From positions 351,001 through 415,000 of the forward strand of contig NZ_CP113783.1 of assembly GCF_029542205.1 (NCBI RefSeq): DNA of 64,000 nucleotides, written 5' to 3'. The notes below the pieces were generated by a model that saw nothing but the letters and a program-made list of their open reading frames with translations, searched no databases and was not told where the DNA came from. The DNA comes from Pseudoxanthomonas sp. SE1. GTDB lineage: Bacteria > Pseudomonadota > Gammaproteobacteria > Xanthomonadales > Xanthomonadaceae. Below, in pieces: positions 1 to 10,224 of the stretch (positions are counted from its first letter, which is position 1; each line of letters begins with the position of its first letter). The position numbers and the translations under genes are program-made.

Positions 1-445
1 TGCCGTCGGCGCTGGCGGCGTTGTGCAGGGTCAGCTTCACATCGGGATGTTCCTGGCGGAAGTGCTCCACGATCTTCGGCAGCAGGTAGAGGATGGTGGA
101 GCTGTTGGCGGCCACGTTCAGTTCGCCAGCTTCCAGCCCGCTGACCTTCTCGCGGAAGCTGGCATCCAGCCCGTCCAGTCCGGCGACCAGAGGCTGGGCC
201 ATCTCGTACAGCACCTGGCCCTCGCGGCTGGGCGACAGGCGGCGCCCGCTGCGTTCGAACAAGGTGACCCCCAGCTCCCGTTCCAGCGCCTGCAACTGCA
301 GGGTGATGGCCGGCTGGCTGACGAAAAGCGCCTCCGCCGCCCGCGAAACCGACCCCAACCGTACCGTCTGGCAGAAGGCGCGCAGCGGCTTCATCCGGTC
401 GGATTTGTAGGGAAATCTGGGGGTTGGCGCTTCTTTAGAGCTCAC
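1..445 (-). CDS. LysR-family transcriptional regulator (partial, C-terminus off the window)
   Basis: The N-terminal winged helix-turn-helix of a LysR regulator is readable on the minus strand (SRAAEALFVSQPAITLQLQ), followed by the start of the effector-binding domain (AANSSTILYLLPKIVEHF). The rest lies beyond base 1. Start choice: ATG at 395 would give MKPLRAFCQTV, but the frame stays open upstream with a protein-like segment (RFPYKSDRMKPL) back to a GTG at 445, which I prefer. The gene is divergent from aceB, with a LysR-type dyad between them, so it probably controls the glyoxylate-shunt genes, its own expression, or both. That role is inferred from position only. Confidence 0.85.
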   Translation of the reverse strand, partial: MSSKEAPTPRFPYKSDRMKPLRAFCQTVRLGSVSRAAEALFVSQPAITLQLQALERELGVTLFERSGRRLSPSREGQVLYEMAQPLVAGLDGLDASFREKVSGLEAGELNVAANSSTILYLLPKIVEHFRQEHPDVKLTLHNAASADG

Positions 446-458
446 GTTCTAATCAAAT

Positions 459-473
459 ATAAGCAGAACTTAT
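459..473. promoter_or_regulatory. Putative LysR binding site in front of aceB
   Basis: A perfect dyad ATAAG-CAGAA-CTTAT fits the T-N11-A rule for LysR-type regulators. It lies in the AT-rich 110-bp space between the divergent LysR gene (start 445) and aceB (start 556). It is the only strong dyad I see there. The regulator-site pairing is inferred. Confidence 0.55.
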
Positions 474-555
474 TTAATGCATTGCCAAAACTGTTTTGTC
501 AAATAATTGCGGCCGGGAGCACTGTGCGTTTCCAGCAAGACGCTAGGAGACCGCC

Positions 556-2187
556 ATGTCCGCCACCGCTTTCGCCCTGCCGCCACGCGATTCGCGCGGC
601 GACCGTCCCACCCCCGGCATCGCCCTGACCGCCAATGTGGTGGGTCAGGACGATCTGCTGCCCCCCGGCGCCTTGGCCCTGCTCGTCTCGCTGCACCGTG
701 CGATCGAGCCGGAACGCCAGGCTCGGCTGAAGGCTCGCCGCGAGCGCCAGGCCTTCTTCGATGCCGGTGGCCTGCCGGACTTCCGCACCGATACGCGCTC
801 GATCCGCGACAGCGACTGGACGGTCGCCCCCGTGCCGACCGCATTGCAGGACCGTCGCGTCGAGATCACCGGCCCGGTCGATCCGAAGATGGTCATCAAC
901 GCGCTGAACTCCGGCGCCAAGGTGTTCATGGCCGACTTCGAGGATTCCACCTCGCCGACCTGGCAGAACCTGCTGACCGGCCAGCGCGCGCTGATCGGCG
1001 CCGTGCAGGGCGATCTGGCCTTCACCTCCGACGCCGGCAAGCACTACGCGCTGAAGCCGCAGAACGAGCAGGCCGTGCTGCTGGTCCGCCCGCGCGGCTG
1101 GCACCTGGACGAGAAGCACGTGCTGATCGACGGTGCGCCGATCGCGGGCGGCCTGTTCGACGTGGCGGTGTTCGCCTGGCACAACGCCCGCGCGCTGCAG
1201 GCCCGCGACCGCGGTCCGTACTTCTACCTGCCCAAGCTGCAGAGCATGGAAGAGGCCGCGCTGTGGGAAACCGCGCTGTCGCACATCGAAGCCGCATTGG
1301 GCCTGCCGCACGGACAGATGAAGGTCACCGTGCTGATCGAGACACTGCCGGCCGTGTTCGAGATGCACGAGATCCTGCATGCGCTGCGCGAGCGCATCGT
1401 CGGCCTGAACTGCGGCCGCTGGGACTACATCTTTTCGTACCTGAAGACCTTCCGCCGCCACGCCGACAAGGTGTTGCCGGAACGTGGCCAGGTGACGATG
1501 ACGCAGCCGTTCCTGAAGGCGTATTCGGAACTGCTGATCCAGACCTGCCACCGCCGTGGCGCGCATGCGATGGGCGGCATGGCCGCGCAGATCCCGATCA
1601 GCAACGACGAAGGCGCCAACGAACAGGCGCTGGCCCGCGTGCGCGCCGACAAGCTGCGCGAAGTCACCGCCGGCCACGACGGCACCTGGGTCGCGCATCC
1701 GGCGCTGATCCCGGTGGCGAAGGCGATCTTCGACGAGCACATGCCGCAGACCAACCAGCGCGGCGTGCTGCGCGAGGACGTGGCGGTGACGCGCGACGAC
1801 CTGATCCGTCCGTCCACCGGCACCATCACGCGCGCCGGCTTCGAAGGCAACGTGGAAGTCTGCGTGCGCTACCTGGCGGCATGGCTGGATGGCAACGGCT
1901 GCGTGCCGATCCACTGGCTGATGGAAGACGCCGCCACCGCCGAGATCTCGCGCACGCAGATCTGGCAGTGGCTGCACACGCCCGACGTGCACCTGTGCGA
2001 TGGCACCCAGATCGACTACGCGCTGCTGCAGCGCACGCTGGCCGCACTGCCCGCGAAGCTGGGCGACCACAGCCGGCTGCCGGGCGGCGAGCGGATCTCC
2101 GAAGCCATCGCCCTGCTCGACGCCCTGAGCCGTGCCGAGGAGCTGGCCGACTTCCTGACCCTGCCCGCCTACGAACGCATCGACTGA
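556..2187 (+). CDS. aceB: Malate synthase A
   Basis: Condenses glyoxylate with acetyl-CoA to malate, the second committed step of the glyoxylate shunt in the cytosol. The 543-aa length is usual for malate synthase A (about 530-540). Family segments are clear: MVINALNSGAKVFMADFEDS near residue 115, the GRWDYIFSYLKTF block near 290, and the PTGTI-like STGTITRAGFEGN region near 420. The ATG at 556 follows a purine-rich GCTAGGAGA. The gene lies 45 bp upstream of aceA on the same strand, so the two are likely co-transcribed and controlled by the divergent LysR gene. Confidence 0.96.
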   Translation: MSATAFALPPRDSRGDRPTPGIALTANVVGQDDLLPPGALALLVSLHRAIEPERQARLKARRERQAFFDAGGLPDFRTDTRSIRDSDWTVAPVPTALQDRRVEITGPVDPKMVINALNSGAKVFMADFEDSTSPTWQNLLTGQRALIGAVQGDLAFTSDAGKHYALKPQNEQAVLLVRPRGWHLDEKHVLIDGAPIAGGLFDVAVFAWHNARALQARDRGPYFYLPKLQSMEEAALWETALSHIEAALGLPHGQMKVTVLIETLPAVFEMHEILHALRERIVGLNCGRWDYIFSYLKTFRRHADKVLPERGQVTMTQPFLKAYSELLIQTCHRRGAHAMGGMAAQIPISNDEGANEQALARVRADKLREVTAGHDGTWVAHPALIPVAKAIFDEHMPQTNQRGVLREDVAVTRDDLIRPSTGTITRAGFEGNVEVCVRYLAAWLDGNGCVPIHWLMEDAATAEISRTQIWQWLHTPDVHLCDGTQIDYALLQRTLAALPAKLGDHSRLPGGERISEAIALLDALSRAEELADFLTLPAYERID

Positions 2188-2232
2188 CCCCGCCCCCACC
2201 CACGACGCCCCACGACGAAAAGAGAGTCCGCC

Positions 2233-3567
2233 ATGAGCACCAAGCAACAGCAGATCGACGCCATCCAGAAAGATTGGGACAGCAATCCGCGCTGGACCGG
2301 CATCAAGCGCGACTACGCCGCCGCCGATGTCGTCCGCCTGCGCGGCAGCCTGCAGCCGGAGTACACGCTGGCGCGCCGCGGCGCCGAGAAGCTGTGGAAG
2401 CTCGTCAACGGCGAAGCGAAGAAGGGCTACGTCAATGCCTTCGGTGCGATCAGCGCCGGCCAGGCGATGCAACAGGCCAAGGCCGGCCTGGAAGCCGTCT
2501 ACCTGTCCGGCTGGCAGGTCGCCGCCGACGGCAACACCTCTGAGACCATGTACCCCGATCAGTCCCTGTACGCGTACGACTCGGTGCCGACGATGGTCCG
2601 CCGCATCAACAACACGTTCCAGCGCGCCGACGAGATCCAGTGGAAGAACCTCTGCGACGGCAAGGCGAACGAGGCCGACGCCATCGACTTCTTCCTGCCG
2701 ATCGTCGCCGATGGCGAGGCCGGCTTCGGCGGCGTGCTGAACGCCTACGAGCTGATGAAGAACATGATCGTCGCCGGTGCCGCGGGCGTGCACTTCGAGG
2801 ACCAGCTGGCCGCAGTGAAGAAGTGCGGGCACATGGGCGGCAAGGTGCTGGTGCCCACGCAGGAAGCGGTGCAGAAGCTGCAGGCCGCGCGCCTGGCCGC
2901 CGACGTGCTGGGCGTGCCGACCATCGTGCTGGCGCGCACCGATGCCGAAGCCGCCAATCTGTTGACTTCCGACTTCGACGCCAACGACCAGCCCTTCGTC
3001 ACCGGCCAGCGCACGGCGGAGGGTTTCTACCGCGTGAAGAACGGCCTGGAGCAGGCGATCAGCCGCGGCATCGCCTACGCGCCGTATGCCGACCTGGTGT
3101 GGTGCGAGACCGGCACGCCGGACATCGGCTTCGCCAGAGAGTTCGCGCAGGCCGTGCACGCGAAGCACCCGGGCAAGCTGCTGTCGTACAACTGCTCGCC
3201 CAGCTTCAACTGGAAGAAGAACCTGGACGACGCGCAGATCGCCCGCTTCCAGGACGACCTGTCGGCGCTGGGCTACAAGTTCCAGTTCATCACCCTGGCC
3301 GGCATCCACATCAACTGGTTCAACAGTTTTCAGTTCGCCCACGACTACGCGCGGGGCGAAGGCATGAAGCACTACGTCGAGCAGGTGCAGGAGCGGGAGT
3401 TCGCCGCGCGCGAGAAGGGGTACACGTTCGTGTCCCACCAGCAGGAAGTGGGCGCGGGCTACTTCGACGATGTCACCACGGTCATCCAGGGCGGCAGCTC
3501 CAGCGTCACCGCGCTGAAGGGATCGACCGAGGAAGAGCAGTTCTACGAGAAGGAAAAGGCGGCCTGA
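2233..3567 (+). CDS. aceA: Isocitrate lyase
   Basis: Splits isocitrate into succinate and glyoxylate, bypassing the decarboxylating steps of the TCA cycle during growth on acetate or fatty acids. The 444-aa protein carries the catalytic signature KKCGHMGGK near residue 197 and the family segments [21 protein letters not shown] and [12 protein letters not shown]. The start has an upstream AAAAGAGAG purine tract. It is the second gene of the aceBA operon and is followed by a strong terminator hairpin at 3595-3618. Confidence 0.97.
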   Translation: MSTKQQQIDAIQKDWDSNPRWTGIKRDYAAADVVRLRGSLQPEYTLARRGAEKLWKLVNGEAKKGYVNAFGAISAGQAMQQAKAGLEAVYLSGWQVAADGNTSETMYPDQSLYAYDSVPTMVRRINNTFQRADEIQWKNLCDGKANEADAIDFFLPIVADGEAGFGGVLNAYELMKNMIVAGAAGVHFEDQLAAVKKCGHMGGKVLVPTQEAVQKLQAARLAADVLGVPTIVLARTDAEAANLLTSDFDANDQPFVTGQRTAEGFYRVKNGLEQAISRGIAYAPYADLVWCETGTPDIGFAREFAQAVHAKHPGKLLSYNCSPSFNWKKNLDDAQIARFQDDLSALGYKFQFITLAGIHINWFNSFQFAHDYARGEGMKHYVEQVQEREFAAREKGYTFVSHQQEVGAGYFDDVTTVIQGGSSSVTALKGSTEEEQFYEKEKAA

Positions 3568-3594
3568 TCGCTGCTCGCAAGGGTGCACAAAAGG

Positions 3595-3618
3595 AAACGC
3601 CGGCTTTCGCCGGCGTTT
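3595..3618 (+). terminator. Rho-independent terminator after aceA
   Basis: Perfect 10-bp inverted repeat AAACGCCGGC / GCCGGCGTTT with a TTTC loop, followed by CGTCTTTC. It lies 28 bp after the aceA stop and 31 bp from the stop of the convergent peptidase gene, so it may serve both. Confidence 0.85.
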
Positions 3619-3648
3619 CGTCTTTCAGCGTTGCGGGAAGCAGCGCGC

Positions 3649-5709
3649 TTACTTCTTCACTTCCTGCGTATGCCCCTTCAGCGCCTCGGCCAGGCCCGGC
3701 ACGCCGTCCGCCCCCGTGGGCACGCTGATGCTCGAACCGGTGAAGTCCTTGCCGATCGGTTCGGCACGACCGCCCAAGCACTGCGCGAGGAAGCCTTCCG
3801 TCACCGCGTTGAACGCCTTGTTGTTCTCCGGCCGCGCGAAGCCGTGGCCCTCGTCGGGGAACAGCACGTAGGTCACCGGGATGTTCTTCGCCGTCATCGC
3901 CTTGACGATCTGGTCGCTCTCGTCCTGCTTCACGCGTGGGTCGTTCGCGCCCTGTCCGATCAGCAGCGGCTTCTTGATCTGGTCGGCGCGGGTCAGCGGC
4001 GAGCGTTCGGTCAGCCACGCCTTGCCGGCGTCGGTGCGCGGGTCGCCCATGCGCTTGGCCAACTGTTCGAAGAAGCTGGCCCAGTAGGGCGGCACCGTGC
4101 TGAGCAAGGTGTTGAGGTTGGACGGGCCGACGATGTCCACGCCGCAGGCGAACGCGTCCGGCGTGAAGGTCAGGCCGGCGAGCGTGGCGTAACCGCCGTA
4201 GCTGCCGCCCATGATCGCGACCTGGTCCTGCGTGGTGACGCCCTGCTTAACCGCCCACTGCACGGCGTCGATCAGGTCGTCGTGCATCTTGCCGGCCCAC
4301 TCGCCGTTGCCGGCGTTGGTGAAGGCCTTGCCGAAGCCGGTCGAGCCGCGGAAGTTGACCGACAGCACCGCGTAGCCGCGGTTGGCCAGCCACTGGTTGT
4401 AACCCCCGTAGCCGTAGGAATCGCGCGCCCACGGGCCGCCGTGGACCAGCAGCACCAGCGGCACCGGCGCATCGGCCTTGCCGTCGTTGTTCGCGTCGGC
4501 GCTGCGCGGCAGGGTCAGGTAGCTGACCAGCGTCTTGTCGTCACGCGATGTGATCTCCACCGGCCACTGCGGGACCAGCGGCTTGCCTTCCAGCTTCGGT
4601 CGCGCGGAGAACAGCTTGGTCAGCGTGCCCGCCGGGCGGTCGTAGCGGTAGTAGACCAGCGGCGCCTCGGCCGCCGAGTAGGCGATGATCCAGGTCTTGT
4701 CGTCCAGCGTGCGCGTATTGACGGACACATCGCCCGGGCCGATCGCCTCCAGCTTCTCCAGGTCGGCGCGGATCGACGGATCGACCACCTTCCACTCATC
4801 GCGCAGGTAGTCCACCGACACCGCCTGGACCTTGCCGGTTGCCGGATCAGCGAGCGTGCCGCCGACATCGGCGCGTGCGTCTTCCAGCACCAGCGTGCGC
4901 TTGCCGCTGGCCACGTCGACGGCAAACAGCGCGGCAGTGTTGCGGCCGCGCGAATCGGTGAAGTACAGCGTCTTGCCGTCCAGCGTCAGGCCGCCGGGAC
5001 CGGTGGTCAGCACGTCCTCGAACGGGATGTCGTCGAACTTCTCCCAGCCGCCGTTGGCCCCGCGCTTCAGCACGTCCGCGCCGCCGTCCGGGCGCGAGCG
5101 CTGTGCGTACTTGAGGGTGTAATCGGCGTCGGCGATGTAGCCGGCGATCTTGGCGTCGTTCTTCTCCAGCAGCGTGCGGGCGCCGGTGGCGAGATCGACC
5201 TTGTAGATGTCGTGCCACTGCGCGTCACGGTCGTTCATTCCGACCAGGATGGTGCCGGGATGCTTGGGGCTGACGCCGGCGACCTGGGCGGTGGTCTTCG
5301 GGAAGGGCGTCAGGTCCTTCGCCTGGCCCGTCTTCAGGTCGACCGCGTACAGGTGGAAATCCTCGTCGCCACCGCTGTCGCGCAGATACAGCAGCGTGTC
5401 GGGCTGGTAGGACCAGAAGTAGCTGCGGATGCCGCGGGCCTTGTCCTGCGTGACGGCCTTGGCCTGCGCCGGATTGTCGGCCGGGGCGACCCAGACATTG
5501 AGCACGCCATCGACCGCGGCGACCCAGCTGAGGTACTTGCCGTCGGGGCTGGTCTGCACGTTGGCGCGCTCGGGATTGCCGAACAGGGCGTCGCGCGCGA
5601 TCAGTTCGGTGCCGGCGATGCGATCGGCGGCAGACGGTGCCGCCTGCGCGGCAAGCGCGACGGCGACGGTCGAGGCCAACAGCGTGAGACGGAATGCGGC
5701 ATGACGCAT
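3649..5709 (-). CDS. S9-family (prolyl oligopeptidase-type) serine peptidase, exported
   Basis: A 686-aa protein starting at ATG 5709 with a Sec signal peptide (MRHAAFRLTLLASTVAVALA, cleavage after AQA). An N-terminal beta-propeller-like segment follows (residues about 30-400), then an alpha/beta-hydrolase domain. Catalytic residues: Ser in MGGSYGGYA, Asp in GQGANDPRVKQ and His in FPDEGHGF. The HGGPWARDSYGYGG oxyanion region matches dipeptidyl/acylaminoacyl-peptidases. It probably cleaves short peptides in the periplasm. Substrate cannot be read from sequence. It stands alone, convergent with aceA. Confidence 0.9.
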   Translation of the reverse strand: MRHAAFRLTLLASTVAVALAAQAAPSAADRIAGTELIARDALFGNPERANVQTSPDGKYLSWVAAVDGVLNVWVAPADNPAQAKAVTQDKARGIRSYFWSYQPDTLLYLRDSGGDEDFHLYAVDLKTGQAKDLTPFPKTTAQVAGVSPKHPGTILVGMNDRDAQWHDIYKVDLATGARTLLEKNDAKIAGYIADADYTLKYAQRSRPDGGADVLKRGANGGWEKFDDIPFEDVLTTGPGGLTLDGKTLYFTDSRGRNTAALFAVDVASGKRTLVLEDARADVGGTLADPATGKVQAVSVDYLRDEWKVVDPSIRADLEKLEAIGPGDVSVNTRTLDDKTWIIAYSAAEAPLVYYRYDRPAGTLTKLFSARPKLEGKPLVPQWPVEITSRDDKTLVSYLTLPRSADANNDGKADAPVPLVLLVHGGPWARDSYGYGGYNQWLANRGYAVLSVNFRGSTGFGKAFTNAGNGEWAGKMHDDLIDAVQWAVKQGVTTQDQVAIMGGSYGGYATLAGLTFTPDAFACGVDIVGPSNLNTLLSTVPPYWASFFEQLAKRMGDPRTDAGKAWLTERSPLTRADQIKKPLLIGQGANDPRVKQDESDQIVKAMTAKNIPVTYVLFPDEGHGFARPENNKAFNAVTEGFLAQCLGGRAEPIGKDFTGSSISVPTGADGVPGLAEALKGHTQEVKK

Positions 5710-5813
5710 GGGAAGACTCCTGGATGCAAGGAAGGACAGCGGACAGGACGTCCGCCAGCCGTAGGTGTGACCCGAGTAGACCACACCGTTCCTTCGCCCG
5801 CCGTGGCCAGAGG

Positions 5814-6296
5814 TCATGCGGGGTTGCCGCGGTCCATGCCCCGGTAGCCCAGCGCTTCGGTCAGATGCGGGGTGGTGATGGCGTCGCTGCCCGCGAGATC
5901 GGCGATGGTGCGCGCGACCCGCAGGATCCGGTGCAGGCTGCGCGCGGACAGTTGCAGGCGCTCGACCGCGCGCTCCAGCAGCGCCTGGTCGCGTGCTGAC
6001 AGGCGGCAATGCGCCATCGTCTCGGCCTGGCCCATCCGTGCATTCGGTTTGCCGCAGCGCCCATGCTGGCGGGTGCGCGCGGCGACCACGCGTGCCTGCA
6101 TCACGGCGGTTCCCTCGCCGTCCGGCGCATCCGGGCGCAAGTCCTGCGGCGGCAGCCGGGGCACGTGCACATGCAGGTCGATGCGGTCCAGCAGCGGACC
6201 GGAAACGCGGCTGCGGTACCGCCGGACGAGATCGGGGCCGCAGCGGCACCGCCCGCTGGGATCGCCGGCCCACCCACAGGGGCAGGGATTCATCGC
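5814..6296 (-). pseudogene. comM: comM 3' part (C-terminal half), separated by the island
   Basis: Encodes the C-terminal half of the ComM Mg-chelatase-like AAA+ ATPase, from MNPCPCGWAGDPSGRC (zinc-binding segment) through RYRSRVSGPLLDRIDLHV to the C-terminal helical domain (SARSLHRILRVARTIADLAG). The N-terminal half lies at 42804-43826 on the same strand. Joined across the island the reading is QLVA-MNPCPCG, as in intact ComM. ComM is the branch-migration helicase of natural transformation, so the split should impair integration of foreign DNA. A chance ATG at 6308 inside the island precedes the fragment. Confidence 0.93.
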
Positions 6297-6300
6297 AAGG
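6285..6300 (-). other. Left island/comM junction (att-like)
   Basis: Minus-strand reading CCTTGCGATGAATCCC: comM sequence begins at GCGATGAATCC. The core TTGCGATGAAT resembles TCGCGGATAAT at the right junction. Exact crossover bases cannot be fixed without an empty-site sequence. Confidence 0.6.
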
Positions 6301-6488
6301 GTTGTCAAGGCAAGCAGGGCCGAAAATGTTCCTGACGAGAGGTGGGGAAACCCCGTTTCAGGAAAGGGCGAGAAGGACTCAGCACCCTATCCCGTTGCTA
6401 GGTGTAAACACCATGCTACAGAATGAACTGAGGCTGCACTCCCAAGTTGCAAAGGTGCGCCATGCGGGCCCAGAAGGGGGAGCAAGCA

Positions 6489-8129
6489 ATGCCACAGTAT
6501 TTGAGCAAAAGCAGCGTTCGTCTTCTCGAAGCAAGCATGGATAGTCTCGCTTTAGCTATCGTCGCTTTAGCGCTGCCCGTGCGGCATGAATCAAGGTCTA
6601 ACGATGCAAAGCACGCCTCAGTAATCGGCATAGTTGGTACCGCTGCTGAGCAAGCGCTGGTTTCCATTCTGATTCAAGTGCATGGAGACGAAGCGGCATA
6701 CGCTAGTGCATCCCTGTTCAAGTCCGCCTCTCAAGTTCTAGCTGAGGTAAAAGATCTACTTCGGCGTCCAGTTTCACGGGCTTCGTTTCTTGTAGCGGGC
6801 TTACCCGATAGTGAGAGTCATCGGGCTGAGCTTCTTGAGGCTACTAGGTGGTTCACAACACTGATGTCACTAAGGGCGGCAGGGCTACATGGTGGACGCG
6901 GCATCAGCTTGGACGTTGCCGTTTCCATGGTATCTCGTGTTCACGATTTCATGTGTTTGTTGGCTAAGTCCAACCGCATAAAGCCATACCTCGAAACGAT
7001 GCCAGCCTTGCCGTCTCGCGCTCAGCAGACAGAAGTTCTACTTCAGGACCTAATCTCAAAGCTAAATGAAGCGCAGACTGTTCCTGAGCAAGCGCATTAC
7101 CTTCGATCAATATTCCTCGTATTACCAGACGTACCCGAGGAGCAGCCCGACTGGGTGTCGGCACTCAATAAGGTGTCAGTAGTGCCTACCGCAGGGGACA
7201 TCGCCTTACTAATGACTACTCTGCAGCAAGCTATACCCGCCCGACTGCGGCGTGTGGCAGGCGGTGGTGCCGCAATCGGGATAGCAATTCGTCCGCAAAC
7301 GCCCGGGGCAATCCCAGTTGCGGCAGTTCATCTCAGGCGTGAATTCAATTCTCTGACAGACCAGTTCGCCCATGACTCGGCTTCCGCAAATGGGCGGCTA
7401 AACGATGGAACTCTCCATCTACCACCCGCTGACTTCTTGATGGAGATGTTCCAGCTGCCTGCGCCACAGCTACAAGAGCAACTCGGTTATCAGTTCTTAA
7501 CGGGCCAGCAAGCTTGGCCCTTTATAGCTGCCGCGCTAGCCGACCCAAGGGCAACCCCCCGTCCATACTGGTTCTTGACCAGGCTGGTGCCGCGAGAACA
7601 ACTCCTACATCTGGTCGGCTACCTCAATCGTGCATCTTCCGTAGCGGCCAGGCCTTCGTTTACAGAGAAACTTGCTGAAGCTATCTCTGGAATCGCTCAC
7701 ATTGCAAATGGCACATCCCCGCCTTCGAACTCACCGTGGGTGGTGGAGATCACAAGAGCCCTACTTGCCGCTCAGCAGGCCAGATCTGATCTAGCTGAGG
7801 TGGTTAGGAGAAATGTAGGAGGCCAGCGCGAGCTGCCAGAATCGCTAGGAAGTTGGATTGCTTCCTACTCTATTGGGCTGTCCGACGCGAGCGAGACTCG
7901 GCAGATTCTCGCCGACTACGCAGCACTAATTCCTGAGTCACGTAGATCGGCAACGCTGAGGTACTGGACGCGACTGCTCGCCGAAGCGTCGTATCAGCCG
8001 AATGACCGCGCATTCCTCACCCAAATTGCACGCGACCGTGCTGCAGCAGCGCCGTCAACGGCAGCGAGAAAGGCCTTAAGAGCGATAGATGCACATATGT
8101 ACGGCCCTCCACTCGGGGTGGATCTGTAA
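6489..8129 (+). CDS. Uncharacterised 546-aa island protein, possible HEPN-like N-terminal region
   Basis: I do not recognise the family. The ATG at 6489 has a good ribosome site (AAGGGGGAG, 6-7 bp spacing); an in-frame TTG at 6447 is less likely. The N-terminal 150 residues are helical and include RAAGLH (R129, H134), which fits the R-x4-H spacing of HEPN ribonucleases but lacks the usual polar residue after Arg, so this is weak. The remaining 400 residues are helical-repeat-like and rich in Ala, Leu and Arg. No membrane segment. It is the first cargo gene at the left island end and converges on the protease-HEPN operon, so a defence role is possible but only by context. Confidence 0.6.
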   Translation: MPQYLSKSSVRLLEASMDSLALAIVALALPVRHESRSNDAKHASVIGIVGTAAEQALVSILIQVHGDEAAYASASLFKSASQVLAEVKDLLRRPVSRASFLVAGLPDSESHRAELLEATRWFTTLMSLRAAGLHGGRGISLDVAVSMVSRVHDFMCLLAKSNRIKPYLETMPALPSRAQQTEVLLQDLISKLNEAQTVPEQAHYLRSIFLVLPDVPEEQPDWVSALNKVSVVPTAGDIALLMTTLQQAIPARLRRVAGGGAAIGIAIRPQTPGAIPVAAVHLRREFNSLTDQFAHDSASANGRLNDGTLHLPPADFLMEMFQLPAPQLQEQLGYQFLTGQQAWPFIAAALADPRATPRPYWFLTRLVPREQLLHLVGYLNRASSVAARPSFTEKLAEAISGIAHIANGTSPPSNSPWVVEITRALLAAQQARSDLAEVVRRNVGGQRELPESLGSWIASYSIGLSDASETRQILADYAALIPESRRSATLRYWTRLLAEASYQPNDRAFLTQIARDRAAAAPSTAARKALRAIDAHMYGPPLGVDL

Positions 8130-9391
8130 CTTCAGCATACATATCCCGTAGTCAGGTTGCGCTCTTATGTTACGGGACCTCAATTTCCCCAAGCCACTTC
8201 ACGTTGCTTCTGGTGACGATGGGTGCCGCATACTGGGGAGCCAGCTGCTCAAATACGTGACCTACGCTCAGGCGCAGATTGCGCAAGTAGCCTCGGCAAT
8301 GGGTCTCGTCCACGGCGGACAACAAGGCGGATGTCTGAGCGATCGGGTCAACTTCCTCATCGCGCTCATTCGCATGCATAAACGCATTCCGAAGGCTACG
8401 AACACGCTCCAGCGCGTCATATGTCGGCTGACCCTTCACAAGTGGAGCGAACATCTTGCCGGTCGCGTGAGCTAGCGCGACTCCAGCTTCATTGATCTTT
8501 TGCAGAGGGGGGCGCCTATCTCGGTAGTCTGGGTGAGCGCCGACATGTAGGAACACTAGTCGATTTCCCACTGCCTCGACGCATGCAGCCACGGCGACCA
8601 CGCAATAGATGCCGTGTAGAAAGGCGGCTTCGACGTTCTTACAGACTACGGCAGCTTTCAGCTTGTCAAATTCGTGTAGCGCCTTTTCATAGTGCGCGAG
8701 GGCGAATGAAAGCTCTATTCGTGGTGCGCCACTAGCGTCGTGGACCAATCGTCCATAGCGCGATAGGGTGGGTGCAACATAGTCGAATGGCTTCTCAAAA
8801 GGCGCACGCTCCTTGTGGTGCGCCGTAGCGGCAGCTAGTACCTTCTCATTCTCCGCGAAAATCGCATCGAGAAGGTCTGTCAAAGCTCCAGTATTGCAGG
8901 GAGCTCCGCCAAGTCCATCAATGTATTCAACATGGAATCTGAGTGCCATGTCGGCTAGAGGATCGAAGTCAACAAATGAACAGCGCGGACGACTGTTCCG
9001 GTCAACAACGACTAGCTCGGCGAACCTCCGCTGATAGATGCCAATGCTGTCAACATGGATGTAGTGTGTCTGCAGCGCCGCAAATGGATGCATTCCGATG
9101 GCGAGAGGATCGTTGAAGTTCATGATCCAGTTCGCACGTGGATTGGCCCTTCCTTCCACAACGACCCTGGCGTCCGGCGACATACCGGCATCAATCCCGG
9201 GGCCAAGCAGCGCAGACATCATCCTCGTGCCCTCGTCTGGCTTAAGGTTCTGTACCAGGCGACCAGTTGAAAACACTGTGAACTCGCCTAGAGCATCGCA
9301 ATACTCCAGAACTCTCGCAAAGTCTACAGCAAGGTAAGGAAAACTCCTGATCGGGTAATCCCCCCATTTTTAGCAGTCGCCAAAAGTGGAG

Positions 9392-10224
9392 CTATGCGGC
9401 CATCGCCAGCCTCATGGCTGGTGTGATGCCGCCGAGCGCCATGTTCGGGCGCTCATGGTTGTAAGTCCATAGCCAGCGCGTGGCCTTGTCCTGCACCTGC
9501 TCGATGGTGTCGAACAGGGTACGGGCCAGCCAGGCGTAGCGGACCGTGCGGTTGTAACGTTCAACGTAGGCGTTCTGCTGTGGCTTGCCCGGCTGGATGT
9601 GCTCGATCCGGATGCCGTTGCGTTCCGCCCACGCCAGCAGTGCCCCGCTGATGTATTCAGGTCCGTTATCGCAGCGAATGACACGCGGCTTGCCACGCCA
9701 TTCGATGATCTGTTCCAACGATCGGATCACCCGGGCAGAGGGCAGCGACAAGTCCACCTCGATGGCCAGCCCCTCGCGATTGAAGTCGTCCAGGACGTTG
9801 AACAACCGGAAGCTGCGGCCATCGGCCAGCTGGTCGTGCATGAAGTCCATCGACCAGATCTGGTTGATCGACTCCGGCACGGCCAGCGCCTCGGGCCTCT
9901 CGCGCACAAGTCGCTTCCTTGGCTTGATCCGCAGATTCAATTCCAACTCCCGGTAGATGCGGTACACCCGCTTGTGGTTCCAGCCCAGGCCCTTCACGTT
10001 GCGCAGGTACAGGAAGCAAAGACCGAAGCCCCAGTCGCGATACGTCGTCGTCAATCGCACCAGCCAGTCCGCGATCCGGGCGTTCTCGTCCGAAGCCTTG
10101 GCCTGGTACCGGTAGCAGGTCTGACTCACCTCGAATGTCCGGCAGGCGTGCTGGATGTTCGTGCGTCCGCCTTCGACCGTTGTTCGGGCCATCTCCCGGC
10201 GTTGAGATGGCCTCACCATTTTTT
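9392..10224 (-). CDS. IS3-family transposase OrfB (copy 1), reached by -1 frameshift
   Basis: Carries the DDE catalytic core of IS3 transposases: Asp in SMDFMHDQL, Asp in IRCDNGPEY and Glu in [13 protein letters not shown], with an upstream HTH_21 region ([18 protein letters not shown]). The frame is -1 relative to orfA and open through the A7 tract, so the active product is probably an OrfAB fusion. The start given is the frameshift zone, not a separate initiation codon. Confidence 0.92.

Noticed and set aside
499..3588. 1029-codon open frame antisense to aceB and aceA
   Set aside because: It is the high-GC shadow of two unmistakable genes; its composition (Ala, Val, Gly, His repeats) is that of a complement frame.
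3583..5847. 754-codon open frame on the plus strand over the S9 peptidase
   Set aside because: Antisense shadow; the minus strand has a signal peptide and full catalytic triad.
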